A DNA stretch of 64,000 bases from NCBI GenBank assembly GCA_020747065.1, contig JAGMVK010000005.1, positions 1,240,001 through 1,304,000 of the forward strand, read 5' to 3'. The notes under the pieces were generated by a model. It was not told the DNA's origin. It was given only the letters and a program-made list of their open reading frames with translations, and ran no database searches. The position numbers were made by a program, and so were the translations under genes. This stretch comes from Cadophora sp. MPI-SDFR-AT-0126. Lineage: Eukaryota; Ascomycota; Leotiomycetes; Helotiales; Ploettnerulaceae. Below, in pieces: positions 21,461 through 35,604 of the stretch (positions within the stretch are counted from its first letter, which is position 1; every line of letters begins with the position of its first letter).

Positions 21461-22771
21461 TAAGCTTCGAGATTGGGTCTATTCCGATCTTCTGATCTGG
21501 GATCGAGAGGATGGACATAGTCTGACCAGGTCAAACTTGACGACCGAGACGAGTTTATTTTCCTCTATACGCGGATCTGGATGGATGGCCTTTTGTTTGT
21601 GCGTTATATGCATGCATTCGTTTGTGGATTGAAACCCCCGCATATCGATGATTCGGGCTCATTTGCCTGACTTTATAAAGCAATCTAATTGTGTCAACAC
21701 ATCTCTGAGAATTCACCTTGAAGACTTTACTATCCGAATAGTGGTTTGAGAGTATTCATCCTGGAAGCTGTGATCAACAACGCTTCTACCAATCGTTCAT
21801 GCATCTCTCCATTCCAAATCTGCATCCTCTATGCATACCAAGCCCACCAGATCTCCATAATCGACAGTCCATCCAACCCATGGAATCCACACCTCTTATC
21901 AAAACCCCCGCATGAACCGAAGATAAACAATTGCCAAGTCCTCACAAACACCACCTATCTCATACCCACCTGCACTTACCCTAGAGTAGTAGTGAAGGCT
22001 AAACAAAGCCAACGCTAGCTACTGTATTAAACTCCGGGACTCCCTCGCATCAACTTCGCAACACCATTATTTAGCGAACAAACGCACGCACGCTTACTAT
22101 TTCTCCCTAGCGGAGCGGTGTCCCAACTAGTAGTAGTTGAAACTTTAGACAAGGCCATTTTTCTTGTTGCTTTGTTTGAATCTTTTTGTTGCAAGTCGTT
22201 GTTTTTAGGGTGAGGTGCTAGGCTGGGGGAGAATGAGACTAGGGAGGGTAGGGTAGGGGTGAGAGGGGATGGGGAGGGAAGGGGGTTCTTTGTAATCTGA
22301 TAATCTGATGTTGGGATGGGATGGGAATGTGCTAGCTAGCGTGGTTGGTGGTGGAGTGTGAATTTTGGAAAGAAAAGACCGCAGGTATCAGAGAGCAGGA
22401 TTTTAGGCTAGGTTGGGTCTCCTTGAAGTCTACCAGTCCCTCCATGATTATTGAGGCTCCCAAGTTTACTATTTTCGGAAGGCTACATACATGGCTGACA
22501 GGGAGATGGTGACAGATAAAGAAGCCACCTGCAATGCAACGGATGTATGCGGATGGTGGTGTCGATAGTACTGGAGAGTTGATATACACAGAAAGAGTAC
22601 ATTTGAATCTTCTGTTCATATTCAGTTGTCACAGAAGACAATTGTCGTGATCTTCTCTCTATCTTGCTGGTGTCATACAAACACAAAATCTGGCTCCCCA
22701 CCAAAGCCAGAGAATCCGGCCGTGGATCAAATCTCTCTCCCTTCCTCTCTCAAAGTATATTCCAACCTCTA
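21461..22771. other. Intergenic region between convergent WW and EMC7 genes
   Basis: No gene was recognised in this 1.3-kb interval. It contains a strongly purine/G-rich stretch at about 22215-22330, described separately. Confidence 0.4.
22232..22290 (+). repeat. G-rich tract with G-quadruplex potential
   Basis: At least six runs of three or more guanines separated by one to five bases occur here (for example GGGAGGGTAGGGTAGGGG). This satisfies the usual sequence rule for an intramolecular G-quadruplex. It lies between the ends of two convergent genes. Confidence 0.6.
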
Positions 22772-23605
22772 TCACCTTGTAACCCCTTTCTCAACAGGCG
22801 TCTCGCTCCTCTTAGGCGTACTCGATCCAGCTAACCAAGCAGCAGCATCAAAGTTCTGCAGCGGGTTTGCAGCCGCCTGGCCGCCACCCAGAGGAGATCT
22901 CTTCTGGCTCTCCGCGAACTCGGCTTTCATTTCATCGTCCACTGTACGTAGGTTAGTACTCTACTTGGTAATCAGATAACAGGGAGCACTGCTTACTGTT
23001 GTCCATAATATATGGCATTCCAAAGACAAGAATCATGCTGACCCCTGCAATAAGAATCATAGGATTCTTCAAAATGGACATTGGTGAGACTGAATATGCC
23101 AAGTTAGTTATATGCCTCCTTTAAATTGTAGAAAATGGGGGCACTCACAGCCAGTCCTCTCAATCAAATACTCCTTCTTGCCCACACACTTGACCTCAAA
23201 TCCCCAAACACCAACTCTATCCTCAATCTCCTTCACTTCTCTAACTTCCCCTTTATTGCTCCACTCATTCCCTCTGAACGTACCCCAAACCTGTACTTCC
23301 GCCTCGCCAGCCGCGTTTCCTACGACCTTGCCCTCAGAAACATCGACTCTCAGCGGCGCGAAGAAATGTGTGTGGCAGTGTACATCGAGAAGATAGCTTC
23401 CAGATGTGACATTTCGAAAATCGAAGGAGTTGGATGTGGTGAGTGGCGCGGAGTAGCGGTTCGAGAGCGTCGTGAGGGTTGCGTGTGTGGAGGGTGGGAG
23501 CGTTGAAGGGTGTTGGAGAATTGGTGTGGAGGGGATGTTGATGCGGAGGTGGGTGGCGAGGACGAGAGGGAGGGCGAGCAGCCCGGCGATGCCGGTGAGA
23601 AGCAT
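22772..23605 (-). CDS. EMC7: ER membrane protein complex subunit 7 (EMC7/Sop4)
   Basis: Three exons on the minus strand: 23605-23149, 23089-22997 and 22941-22772 (239 aa), phases 1 and 1. The N-terminus is a signal peptide (MLLTGIAGLLALPLVLA) followed by a lumenal beta-sandwich with SGSYLLDVHCHTHFFAPLRV, characteristic of EMC7. After intron 1 comes the single membrane helix and its conserved flank (MILIAGVSMILVFGMPYIMD), then MDDEMKAEFAESQKR and a cytosolic tail ending in a Pro/Ser-rich stretch. The EMC inserts membrane proteins with weakly hydrophobic helices into the ER; EMC7 contributes a lumenal domain. Introns have GTGAGT and GTAAGC donors and CTAAC branch sites. Confidence 0.88.
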
Positions 23606-25797
23606 TGTAGGTGTTGTTGTTATTGAAGCTTGGTCGTGGTGAGCTTCGAGTGAGGTGTACGAGCTGGCTGGACGATGTTTGGGAGCTTGGAAAGTTTTCC
23701 CGAGGTTCAGCCAACACGACCTGGATTTTGGTCGGCTTGGTCAAGCTTCTATCAACATCATCTCCCAAAATTCGGTTTTCACATCAGTGTTCACATTTTC
23801 TGAACAGACTCTATGTGAAAATCTCTTTCATAGAATACTCAAAGTTGTTTAAACCCTCTTCTGCTTTTCCTGAGTACTCTGACGCTCCATTTTCAAAGAT
23901 CTTTTTGACCAGGCTTCTTTAGAACGTCTCTCAAAGAAGGACTGCCACAATTGACAACTTTCTGACGCGAAGCTTTCTGTCTTTTCTACAGTCAAAGCAT
24001 GAATGAGTCGGCTTATTCGGTTTTGTCAGGCAAGAGATATCAAGAATCTGGTTGAAAAGTGGAAAGCGTGCGTTACTGGCTCGGAACTTTTGATGATTCG
24101 AAGAAGAAAAAGCACATCGTGCTTCCTTGCCAGTGTTACTATGGCCTAAGAAATTCTACTTATGTGGACTGCTCGGATGTTGCTTGTACGTGTCGAGTAC
24201 CCTTCTGGTAGAACCCGACGAGATCTTTCACATTCACACCACGGGAAATCTCGCAAAGGCTCAACGAGCAGCAGGCGATAGTAAGCGAGGTGGCAACAAA
24301 AGTAAAATGGCAACACTTAGTGGTCATCTGAAATTGCATTGGTAGAACACCCACGGACGTCTTAATTTCGATGACATGCTCAATGGGTCTTGGGCAGGAA
24401 AATCTGACTTGAGTATCGTGGTCAGTTGGCGTAGAGGACTAGAACGTCTGTCTTGTAGTATCGTAGATTGACGAAATCTGGTGGTTGGCATTCGAAATCA
24501 GCCAGGAGACTTCGGTATATATACACATTATGTAGTCAAGCGATCAGTATCAAAAGAGTGAAAATTTCGAAGCACAAGGAGTGGATACGTACTCTTGTCC
24601 CAAGTTTGTGAGCAGTTCAATTCAAATGAGATGTCATGTAAGCTCTTGGTTCTGAGATCTTGGTTCTGAGAAGACTTCGTAATATTATTAAACAGAGCGA
24701 TATCCGTTCATCTGAAAGGACTCAAACCTTTCAAATTTAACAGAAGTATGTCAAATCTACCCCAAAGTCAATAAACCCCTTCAAATTCCTCCTCCGCCCC
24801 TGAATCCCTCAACAAAGTTGCTCAGTCAGGCAAGCACGCCTCGCTAACGATGCTGATTCTAACGCTTACGACCCCTGAAACTCCCCAAACAAAACATAAA
24901 ACGAAAAGCTCACTCAAACATCCTCTCGTCACTCATCAAAACCAATTTAATCCAAGTCCGCCCTTCACATGCACAATTACAAGTCCAAGGCCACAAATTT
25001 CGAATCAGTTAAAGCTTGTCGCACCCAGCCGGTACGGATTGTCAGCTTGGCTTCGCGACTGATGGCGTGCGATGTTGATCGGTCACGACTCAAGCGAGGC
25101 TTGTGAGGTGAACTCTGTTACGGCGGACGTACCACACCCTGTTGCGATGGAACAGTCTGACTATGGATCCAGGGTACGTACTCAAGAGGCTCAGACAGGA
25201 GAACCTTGATCTTGTCGCCACCGACTTCGTACTCATTCAATTGAGTTGATTGATGGTGCAGAATAATCCAAGTATTTGAATTCAGGTTTAAGCAATTTCA
25301 AATTCACCATCCAGTAAAAAAGCATAGTATTATCTACCTTTAAAAATAATAACTCCACTCCATTTCCATGTCTTGTCTCGCAAAAACAGGTGAAGAAACT
25401 CTGAGAACTGCATGTGTACACAACATGGACATAGGACCGGACCAGCCACTCCTCAAGAGGCTGTTTGTTGATGTCCCATAAACCACATGATGCAAACAAC
25501 CTCCCCCCCCAAATCAAAACCCATCCATGAATCCATACAATCCATTCCATCCATCCATAAAAGTCGTAAACCAGGCCGGCATGCATTCTCACTCTTCTTG
25601 AAGGAGTGAGAAATGAAGCCAGCAAGCGAGAGAAGCCTTCAAGACCCCTTTCAAACAAAATCCCCATACTCCTCATCCACACCATCCCTCTTACCCGGCC
25701 ACGTCCTATTTCCCCTACCACCCCCATCCTCCCTCCCCCAAGCCCACCACTTCACCTCCCTCCCATCCAACCCCTTGCCAGCACTAAGCAAGCTATT
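23606..25797. other. Long intergenic region, 2.2 kb
   Basis: No intact gene was recognised. One short coding-like stretch on the minus strand (25240-25130) has no start codon and is discussed under findings. The part around 24,600-25,000 and 25,250-25,350 is AT-rich. Confidence 0.4.
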
Positions 25798-26471
25798 TCA
25801 CGCTCCTAAGCCCTGCGGCGCCTCCTTCATGGCGCTCTTCGCCTGGCGATCAGTCTTCAGGCCCGCGAACCCACCCTTGAACATCTGCAGCGCCATGAGC
25901 GCGCTAGAAGCACTCCACAGTAGCCAGGAGAAGGCGGCGAAGACGGCGTCGGCGCGGGCGGCGGCGCAGACGGAGCCCCGGCAGAAGAGGAGCTTGCCGA
26001 GGAAGACGGCGAGGGCGATGAAGCCGGCGAAGTAGAAGAGCATGTTGACGACGTTGAAGGCGAGGATTGGAACGGGGTGGGCGGCTGGTGGTGTGTTAGT
26101 CTCTGTATCGATACTTGGGTATGGGTGTTTGGGGGGGAGGTAGAGCAAGAGAGAAAGTACATACCTTTGGCCATGAATCTTGGTGCGAGTTCTAGATAGG
26201 CGATTGAGATGAATGACCAGAGAGAGACGAAAATCAGGAAGTTGATTTGCGAGGGCGAAGCTGTAAGCGTATCGTTGTTGTACCAGTGAGCGACTGTTAT
26301 TGCTGTTAGTGCTGTACTCATATCTTGGCTCGGATTTGAAGAGAAGACCCATCTCGAAATACTTCATTCCCAAGAACCTGGAGAGTACGTACCATATGCT
26401 GAAAGACCCATAGTCACCAGAGCGAAAACGCCCTGGGCGATGCGGATTGGCAATAACACGTTAGGCGCCAT
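25798..26471 (-). CDS. MARVEL-domain (Nce102-like) four-span membrane protein
   Basis: Three exons on the minus strand: 26471-26393, 26293-26165 and 26084-25798 (164 aa). The first exon gives MAPNVLLPIRIAQGVFALVT, the first membrane helix. Exon 2 has a loop (AHWYNNDTL) and the second helix (INFLIFVSLWSFISIAYLEL). Exon 3 has helices three and four (NVVNMLFYFAGFIALAVFLG and FAAFSWLLWSASSALMAL), with two Cys between them (CRGSVC), and a short basic tail. This is the topology of fungal MARVEL/Nce102 proteins, which organise eisosome-associated plasma-membrane domains. Two acceptors nine bases apart (26304 and 26294) are both in frame; I chose the inner one because the CACTAAC branch site lies just before it. 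Confidence 0.85.
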
Positions 26472-29400
26472 TTCGAAGGTTGTATATGAAATTTGTGGTG
26501 TGGTGAGAGTAGTGATTTGTTATTGACTGGCGAATTCGTTCAAGAATATCGCAACTGTTGTTCAAAAGCGGCTGCAACTCGTGCGCGCGTTGTTAAGGAG
26601 TGTATGAATATATGGACCGGTAATTGGTGAGGTAAGGTTGAGGTGCAACGAGCAAGAGTTGAGAGAGGGTGCGGGTGACAGCGGTGATATGTATGATGAA
26701 AAGAGGAAGTGGAGGAGGGAAGAAAGTACCGTGGAGATGATCGCAGACCACCCACTTGAGATTAGGTTAAAGTTGATTGGCAAAGGGCTGGATCGGAGTA
26801 GAAAGCAAAGCAATTACGGCAGAAGAGCGAGAGGCAGGCGGTTTTGATTTGAAGGCGTCGAGGCCCTTGTATGAGAGGGCACACGCACCGCATAATCTGG
26901 GGACGGTAGTCTTGACCCCTTCTGTATCATTTTGAAACTGCCCAGGGTAGCGACAGGAACAACAGGGGCCAACCGAGGTCTGTCAAGCACCAGGGTTGGG
27001 CTTAGACGTTGATTCCGCCAATGAGACTGCGCGAATCAGAGAAGACATGGGCAAATGTCGACATGTCTGCCCTGACTGGCCCTGGTCAGGGACGCACGTT
27101 ATTGTCCGGCGAGATGGTACTTTTTGGACTGGGCTGAGGAGCAAGCCCCGGTGCTCTCTTGGACACAGCGCGGGTAGCCAATTGACAGTGTTGAAGTGCA
27201 GCCAGCTGTGGCGCCGCAATCTCCTTTGCACAATTTACCCCTCATTGCACACGCAGAATGAAATTGAGCAGAAACGTTGCCAAGACGTACATAACACAGG
27301 GAGACCAACCAATAAAACAAGAACTGAACTGTCAAACAAAACCATTCTGACGCTGTCCAGCTAGCCGACTAGCAAAAGGAAAATGGGCAGGAGAAAAAGC
27401 GCTTATCTTGTCTTGTCTTGCATCCCCTGACTTTGCCTTGCCAAACCTCCGAGATCCTCACCTCAACGTCCCCATAAACGTCACGAATCTTTCAGAACAA
27501 AGAGCCAAAAGGTGGGTTCCGATACACGCGCTTTGTCGTCCAAGACTTCTCCAAGGCCAAGTAAGCGTCCCATCGCTCGGCAGTGAAACAAACACAGTCG
27601 CGCTCAGAGACCACTTCGACTCGAGAACCTGCCAGACTTTGCGGCTCCCTGGACTTTCCCTCGACCGTGCAGACGGCTTGGTATTCTTAGCCTCGCTACA
27701 GATTCCGGAAAGTTCAGACTGCGGACTTCAAAAAAGTTCATCGCACGCGAGTGGAGTCAGATTTGATCGTCAAAAGTCGTCCGGGGACGCCAAGATCTCG
27801 CCTTCATGTTCCCGTCTGTCTCCAGAGTCAGGTCTGGAAGGTTTCTCCTTGACCCTCCAATCATGCGTGGCAGGCAAGGCGGGTGCCGCGATTCTGTGTT
27901 TCCAGGGCGTGTCAATGCAAAGATCGGTCTGTAACAGATTCTATTTTGGGCCCAAGAAAGACTGTGGAGTCGCATCATGATCTGACAAAGGGGTCTACAC
28001 GTGACTTTGAAGGCGGTTTGAGATTGCAGGCTAGTCCTGAAGAAGGAATCTCTAACTGTTCAGAAGTTTTTCCCAAGATGGAGAGATGGAAATCTTGTCT
28101 GACATGTAAGAACAAGACCTCTTGGAAGAGTCTTGGGAGATGGAGAAAGGCTTGAGAAGTGTTCTTTCCCCAAGCTTTGCTGATATTTCATGGGCTTGGA
28201 ATGGGTTCGTGTTTCTGGTTCTCCGTCTGGTGTTGAGAATCATTACTGGGCTGTCCGGGGTCGGAGAGTGATGAAGTTTGCGGTTCACGTAATCTGGATC
28301 GTGGGGTATGGAAGTGTTACAGTGTCACGGCGCCAAGTCTACTGGAACGAATATTTGAAAATGAATTCAGAATACTGTCAAGAGAATTGCGGCTTTGAAG
28401 TGACCAGTCATTACCTCATTCCTCTGCGTGTTCATCGCTGACTTTCTTTACTTCTAGTATAAGAGTGAAGTTTATTGTTTAGCCTTAAGAGAGGATTGAC
28501 TATTACTAGCAGCCTCAGAACTGCAAGTATATATTTCATTACCCCATACATCAAGTGGATGTCATCGTCCATTGGCGAAGCAAAACTGCAAATTAAGCCC
28601 ATGTGCCGCCCAATTGATGCCCAGTGGTGACCATGCTGTACGAGGCCTGCAACCTTCTACTCATACTCTTTCAGCTTTTGACCTCCCTTCCTGCCTGAAT
28701 AGGAAGTTATGTTGGCCCGGAATCCTGTTGGAGCCTCCTTCAAGTCCATTGTACAGCCCACGCCCTCCGAAGCTCATTCTCGGGCCAGTAGTCACAATAA
28801 GGTTATGGGGATCCCGAGAAGCAGCATTTCAGCTTCTCCCAGTCAAGCCTGACAAGATTCCGTGCAGGATGAATCGGCTTTGAGATTTCTACCCGACCAA
28901 TCACACTCGCTTACTCAGCAGCGCATGCCCGCCATGTCTCGGCTGGGATAGCTTTCTTTGGGTGCGTGCTGCCCTGCACTTCGCTGCCCCTCATTGCTGC
29001 TCTGGACCTCATCAACTTTGGCGGGGTTTACAGCCCAGTACTGGAGTGTACCGTACTGTACTGTACTATCATCTTACCTTATCGTGCTTACTCGACCTCT
29101 GACTTCATCCATCCATCCATCCATCCCTCCATCCATCTATCCTGAAGCTCTGCTTTCCAGCCCTATCGGCCGGCTGACTGCATATCCAAACCACAGCTTG
29201 GGTACCCTTTCTGTGCGGCTTCGGAGCTACAGCGAACAAAAATGCAAATAAAATCCGCACAGCCAAGTCAACTGCAGTTTTGCACCATTAATTACTGCAT
29301 ATCTGATTGGATGATGGCGAGAAGGCACAGCTTCATTCCGCTTTGAGAAGGGCAGCGCAGCGCAGAATGGCGTGCTCAAGCCAACGACCGACTTGTTACC

Positions 29401-29587
29401 CCACATTGAGGATCGCCGACCTCACCTCACCTGCACTTACAATACCAGCCCAGCCCGCCAAAAGCAAAAAGGTCAGGAGGAAAGAAAATTGCTCATAAAG
29501 GACCTCGCCCCCTCGTCCGTCTTCTGTGCAATTCATCACGGTCACTCTACCAACAAACGAACAGGAAATTAGATACAATTCCTCATA
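26472..29587. other. Long intergenic region, 3.1 kb
   Basis: No gene was recognised. A 190-codon open frame at 27408-27980 has no domain, membrane segment or protein-like composition. The right end (about 29,000-29,590) has short tandem repeats and CT-rich sequence, as expected of the promoter and leader of the following sulfhydrylase gene. Confidence 0.4.
29107..29143 (+). repeat. ATCC/CATC microsatellite
   Basis: About eight imperfect ATCC units (ATCCATCCATCCATCCATCC followed by variants) lie about 450 bp upstream of the sulfhydrylase start. A GTACT repeat occurs just before it at about 29,050. Confidence 0.75.
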
Positions 29588-31300
<1,713 letters not shown>

Positions 31301-32707
31301 GTACCGGGTGAGCCCACAAATCATTACAGGTTGACTAAATCAACGATCTCGCTTGAATGTATCCATTCCTGCAGTACTTCTTCACAGATCGTGAGCTAAT
31401 TTCTCTATTTTTAGGGTCGTTTAGATGAACACGTTCGATTGTTTTCCTCTAGCCCACATAAATTTCTCTTTGATTTTAGCACTTCATTCATATACCTTTG
31501 CAGCTACATCTTGACTTGATGGGAAAATGGGATGCAATGTGGCAGGGAAGATACATTAACGAGAGGAGCTCTCCCGGGTCTAGATGGGACACCCGTCCGT
31601 CAGACATTTATAAAAAGCCTAATAACAGTTTTTCTTCTTTTGGGAAAACCACCAGCCCTGATTCGACAGAATATTTACGCGTTTAGATATCTTGTGAACT
31701 CATGGCTTTTCTCTGACGGACATTCAACTCGAAATTCTTCTTTGAACAGATGTCCAAGAGCGTTGTTATCTAATTTGCTTGGAAAGTTGAGATCTTGAAG
31801 ACGTTCTGACAGGGCCTCGCCTAAATCCTCAAAGAATTCTGACACCTACTGTTGTGATCATTCTCGCGCCGCAAATTGTAGTATTGTCAAGGCAAAGTCT
31901 ACCGTGGTCGTTTACCGTCGGTGTCAATTAACCCAGCTTTCCTTCCCACCCAATGCTCAGTGCTCGCAAATACAATCTTGATCAAAATCACACCAGATAT
32001 ATCTTTCCTCGAGCCTCAACATTCGACATGGGACGAGCATCAAGATCCAGCTTCTAGTAGCTTGTACTGCTTTTAACCTCAGACTTCAGACTTTATCCTG
32101 CTTCAATCTGAGTTGAAGAATCATTGCGTATGCTGTTGTGCTTCGCCATACACATGGTGTCCTTCAACTCCATCTTCACCATGCTCGCCCGTCTCCCAGG
32201 TCCGAGGTTAAGATCTTAGGACTTAGCTTAGACTCGGATCAAGTTGACACGGCATGTCAATTGTAGTCGCATCAGATGCCATCATTAATCTTCTGAACTT
32301 TGTTTCGTGTGCCTGGAAGGATTTTCGCAAGGAATAGAAAACCAGACCTCTTTTGTTTTGTTCCCCCTTTTCGAGCGCCCCCTCGCTTACGGTGGCAGGG
32401 TGATGGGCATCCGGCAGCTCAAACTGTTTGACCTTCCAGCATTCGAATGGATAAGAAAGTCAAATGTGTACCATGTGTTTCATTTTACTCCTCTGGAATG
32501 TATTTGGAAGAGGCGACGATCCAAATCACATCTTCTTTGAAAGCAACTATGACGTCACGTGCCCCTCCCGCATGCCAATTCTGCCAATAGCGCTAGACCC
32601 TGACAAGGTTTCGGAATTCCTTGTTTGCCCAACAATATCCAACTTCCCCTCAACTTCTTCTTTCATCAATATTCACCATTATCACATAATACATCAATTC
32701 AGCAATC
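31301..32707. other. Intergenic region, 1.4 kb
   Basis: This holds the sulfhydrylase 3' end and the promoter/leader of the Rtg2-like gene. No gene was recognised. Confidence 0.4.
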
Positions 32708-34554
32708 ATGGGAGGCGGTCCCGAAATTCCCTTCCGTAATGGAGGCCGTGAAGTGGAGCCCAAGAGTAAAGGGGAAAAACACTTGCGCGGCATCGTGGAT
32801 ATGGGAAGGTAAACAGACTCTTCGAAACTTCTTCCACCTTAATTCTGATTATTTGTAGCAACGGCATTCGGTTTTCAGTATCCAGTCTCGCACCGCCAAC
32901 ATCCCGTATCTTACCGACTTTGGTATCCTATCGTTTGGACATTAGTCTTTATTCTGCCCAGTACGATGAAGACACAGGCGAAAGAATCCCTATCCCGGAT
33001 GACATTATCGATCAAATCATCGCAGCTCTGATGCGCTTTAAAGTCATCTGCAAAGATCTCAATGTCCCAGATCATCATATCAGGATCATTGCCACCGAAG
33101 CAACCCGCACAGCCGTAAATTCCGTCGAGTACCGCAAAGCTATTCAAAAAGCCACCGGCCTAGAAGTTGAAATGCTGGGTAAAGAAGAAGAAGGCTACGT
33201 TGGTGCACTAGGAGTAGCCAGTGGATTCTCAACAGTCAGCGGAATCGTGATGGATCTGGGAGGTGGTTCCGCACAAATCACGTGGATGAGGTCGATCAAC
33301 GGCAGGGTGGAAGTCTGTCCTAAGGGATCTGTGAGCTTCCCGTATGGAGCTGCAGCCCTGACAAAGAAATTGGAAGATTTGAGGAAAGATAAGAGTGAGG
33401 ATGAGGGAGATGCCGCCGTAGCTAAATTGCGCGAGGAGATGGAAGCGAATTTCAGAACGGCCTACGACGAATTGGAAATACCCGAGGATATGGCCGAGCG
33501 AGCCAAGTCTGAAGGAGGTTTCCCGCTCTATCTTTCTGGGGGTGGCTTCAGAGGCTGGGGATACTTGCTTCTTTACATGAACCAAGTCCATGGACGTCAT
33601 TATCCCATATCGATCATCAACGGCTACAGAGCTAGCAAAGAGAAATTCCAAGATGTCGAAACACTGAAGAAAGTCGCCCGCGAAGCAGAAAAGATTTTCC
33701 GAGTTTCTGATCGTCGACGTGGCCAGGTTCCTGCAGTGGCGTTCTTGGTCAATGTCCTTACGGAAGCTCTCCCGCACGGAATCAAGGAAGCCCATTTCTG
33801 TCAAGGCGGTGTCAGAGAAGGTGCACTTTTCAGAGAACTACCGCAAAGCATTCGAGATGACGATCCTCTTGAAGTTGCAACAGAGAACTCTGGTCGAAAA
33901 TCCGCAGATGCTCTGAGTACTCTGATCATTAACTCGATTCCCGAGGCGTCCAAGGAAGAGGGGGGTCGATCATTCCCGGAGTCAATCAGCAAGCATGTCA
34001 TTCATGCGTTTGCTAATGTTCTTTATGTTCACGCACACATGTCTAAAGAGATCGCATCAACAGCTGCTCTATATTGCACAAGCGCGGGCTTCATGGCCTC
34101 TACGCATGGGGTATCGCATTCCGACCGTGCTCTTCTCGCATTGATGTTGGAAGAACGATACGAGGGCGAATTACCACCACGCGAAGCTGACTTCAAGCTA
34201 AGTCTCCAGTCAATTCTGACTCCAGAAGAAGTATGGTGGACAAGATATCTAGGCTCCGTTGGATTGCTGATCAGCAAAATCTATCCTGGTGGAAACTTCG
34301 ATGAAGACGAACCACGCATCAAAATCGACTCGGAGTGGGCCAGTGGTTTTGGAACGGATGATGATAAAGAGGGTCTGAGATTAATTCTGTCCATCAAGAA
34401 AGTTAAAGATGATGCCATGATGTTGAGAGAAGCTTTGGATGACCATGTGTCGGACATCGATAAGGTTGGAAAGCACAAGAATTGGATTGGTGGTAGAGAC
34501 GGTTGGGGCATGTCGATTGACATCAAGATTAAGGAAGTGGCAAAGCTGGACTGA
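32708..34554 (+). CDS. RTG2: Ppx/GppA-family phosphatase, Rtg2-like retrograde regulator
   Basis: Two exons: 32708-32808 and 32859-34554 (598 aa), joined in phase 2 within the first phosphate-binding loop (RGIVDMGSNGIRFSV). This loop and the second one (GIVMDLGGGSAQITWM) define the ASKHA-fold exopolyphosphatase/guanosine-pentaphosphatase domain in the first ~320 residues. The middle has the conserved Gly-rich LSGGGFRGWGYL and HFCQGGVREGALF. The C-terminal part (about aa 350-598) is helical and HD-like (HAFANVLYVHAHMSKEI). Length and architecture match yeast Rtg2, a cytosolic sensor of mitochondrial status that controls Rtg1/Rtg3. Whether this protein hydrolyses polyphosphate is not shown by sequence. 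The true start lies in the short first exon, upstream of the longest open frame. Confidence 0.9.
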
Positions 34555-34864
34555 GGCATTGTATATTAAAAGACTATTGGTTTGTCTGAGTAAGTGAGTT
34601 GGCGTTTTGAAGTAATACTGGCTGGGGATTTTGAGGTTTGGCTCATTCTCGCCTGCGGACTTCCTTTGGCTCTTGAACCACAGTCTGCTCAGGGCATGTA
34701 CGAAGTCGTACGCTCGCCATACCTGTGTAGGCGTATGCAGATAGCACCTAGACTTCATTCTATGGTGAATATTGTAGTGTAACAAATGCCAGCGAGGAAC
34801 AAGATGTCACCGCATGCAGCTTCATTTCCCCTATTTTAAATCTCCGGTTTGGCATCATGTTGGC
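34555..34864. other. Short spacer after the Rtg2-like gene
   Basis: About 310 bp containing the Rtg2-like 3' end. Nothing else was recognised. Confidence 0.35.
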
Positions 34865-35141
34865 TCAACTCTCCGTTTCAACAGCAGGCAACTCCATGAA
34901 ACTGTCCTCTGGTCTCCAAATGCCAGGAGGTTGACGCTCTGGTATAGGCTATGTTGGAGCTATCAGCCTTGTGGTCAGAACATACCTCCTCAAATCCCAA
35001 GTACCAAATATCCACATTGACGGTGACGCGCTCAGGCTCGCCCACGATAAGCTGGCTGTCCTTTGCCTCATTCTCAGTCCTTGTAGTTGTGTCAAGCATG
35101 GTAATGTCGCATTCGACGTCGTGGCTGATATTCTGCGCCAT
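34865..35141 (-). CDS. Putative small acidic protein (79 aa), unrecognised
   Basis: A tentative two-exon gene on the minus strand: exon 1 at 35141-34986, exon 2 at 34948-34865, joined in phase 0 across a very short 37-bp intron (GTATGT ... ACATAG). The product would start MAQNISHDVECDITM, continue with VTVNVDIWYLGFEE, and end with PGIWRPEDSFMELPAVE. Composition is acidic and protein-like across both exons, including a consistent Trp/Pro/Glu-rich C-terminus, which is why I list it. I recognise no family. No signal peptide or membrane segment is present. An acceptor 10 bp further down gives a less convincing tail in another frame. It lies between the convergent Rtg2-like gene and the aminopeptidase gene, so it would run antisense to the former's 3' flank. 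Confidence 0.38.
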
Positions 35142-35604
35142 CACTGCGTTTTCCCGAGTTCAGAGTTGCGATAAACAACTGTTTGTTGAAGTAGGTGTTG
35201 AGGAAGAAAGATTGGCCGGGAGAACGCAAAGCTTTAGGGCGGTACAAAAGCATGGGGAAGGGCGGTAGTATTCACTGAATTCAGGAAATTTTAGCTTCTC
35301 GTTGTTGAGAGGTGAATCTCGCTTTTTCACACAAGTGAAACATCATCAAGTGGGTTGCATGCAAATGAAAGCTCAAAAATTTCATGGGAGAAAAGCGCAC
35401 GGTATTTACAACACACGGGGCGGTATGTCACTGCGTTGCCTCGTAACTTTGCTCTATGACTGCGAGTACTTACAGACTTCACGCTTGGAGTCCATGTTGA
35501 CCAGATCCATATAACAACAGACACGTGCCCATGTGGTTCAGCTTAAAAGCTAACCCGGGTTGCGTTGGAGCAGGAACAAGCTCAGGCCTAATACGACGCC
35601 TTCA
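35142..35604. other. Spacer before the aminopeptidase gene end
   Basis: About 460 bp that would hold the promoter of the small minus-strand ORF and the 3' flank of the aminopeptidase gene. Nothing else was recognised. Confidence 0.35.

Noticed and set aside
22236..22275. Internal telomere-like repeat
   Set aside because: The GGGTA/GGGAG units are irregular and do not form the TTAGGG register usual in filamentous fungi.
27408..27980. 190-codon plus-strand ORF in the 3.1-kb gap
   Set aside because: Composition is not protein-like, with no recognisable motif, signal peptide or membrane segment.
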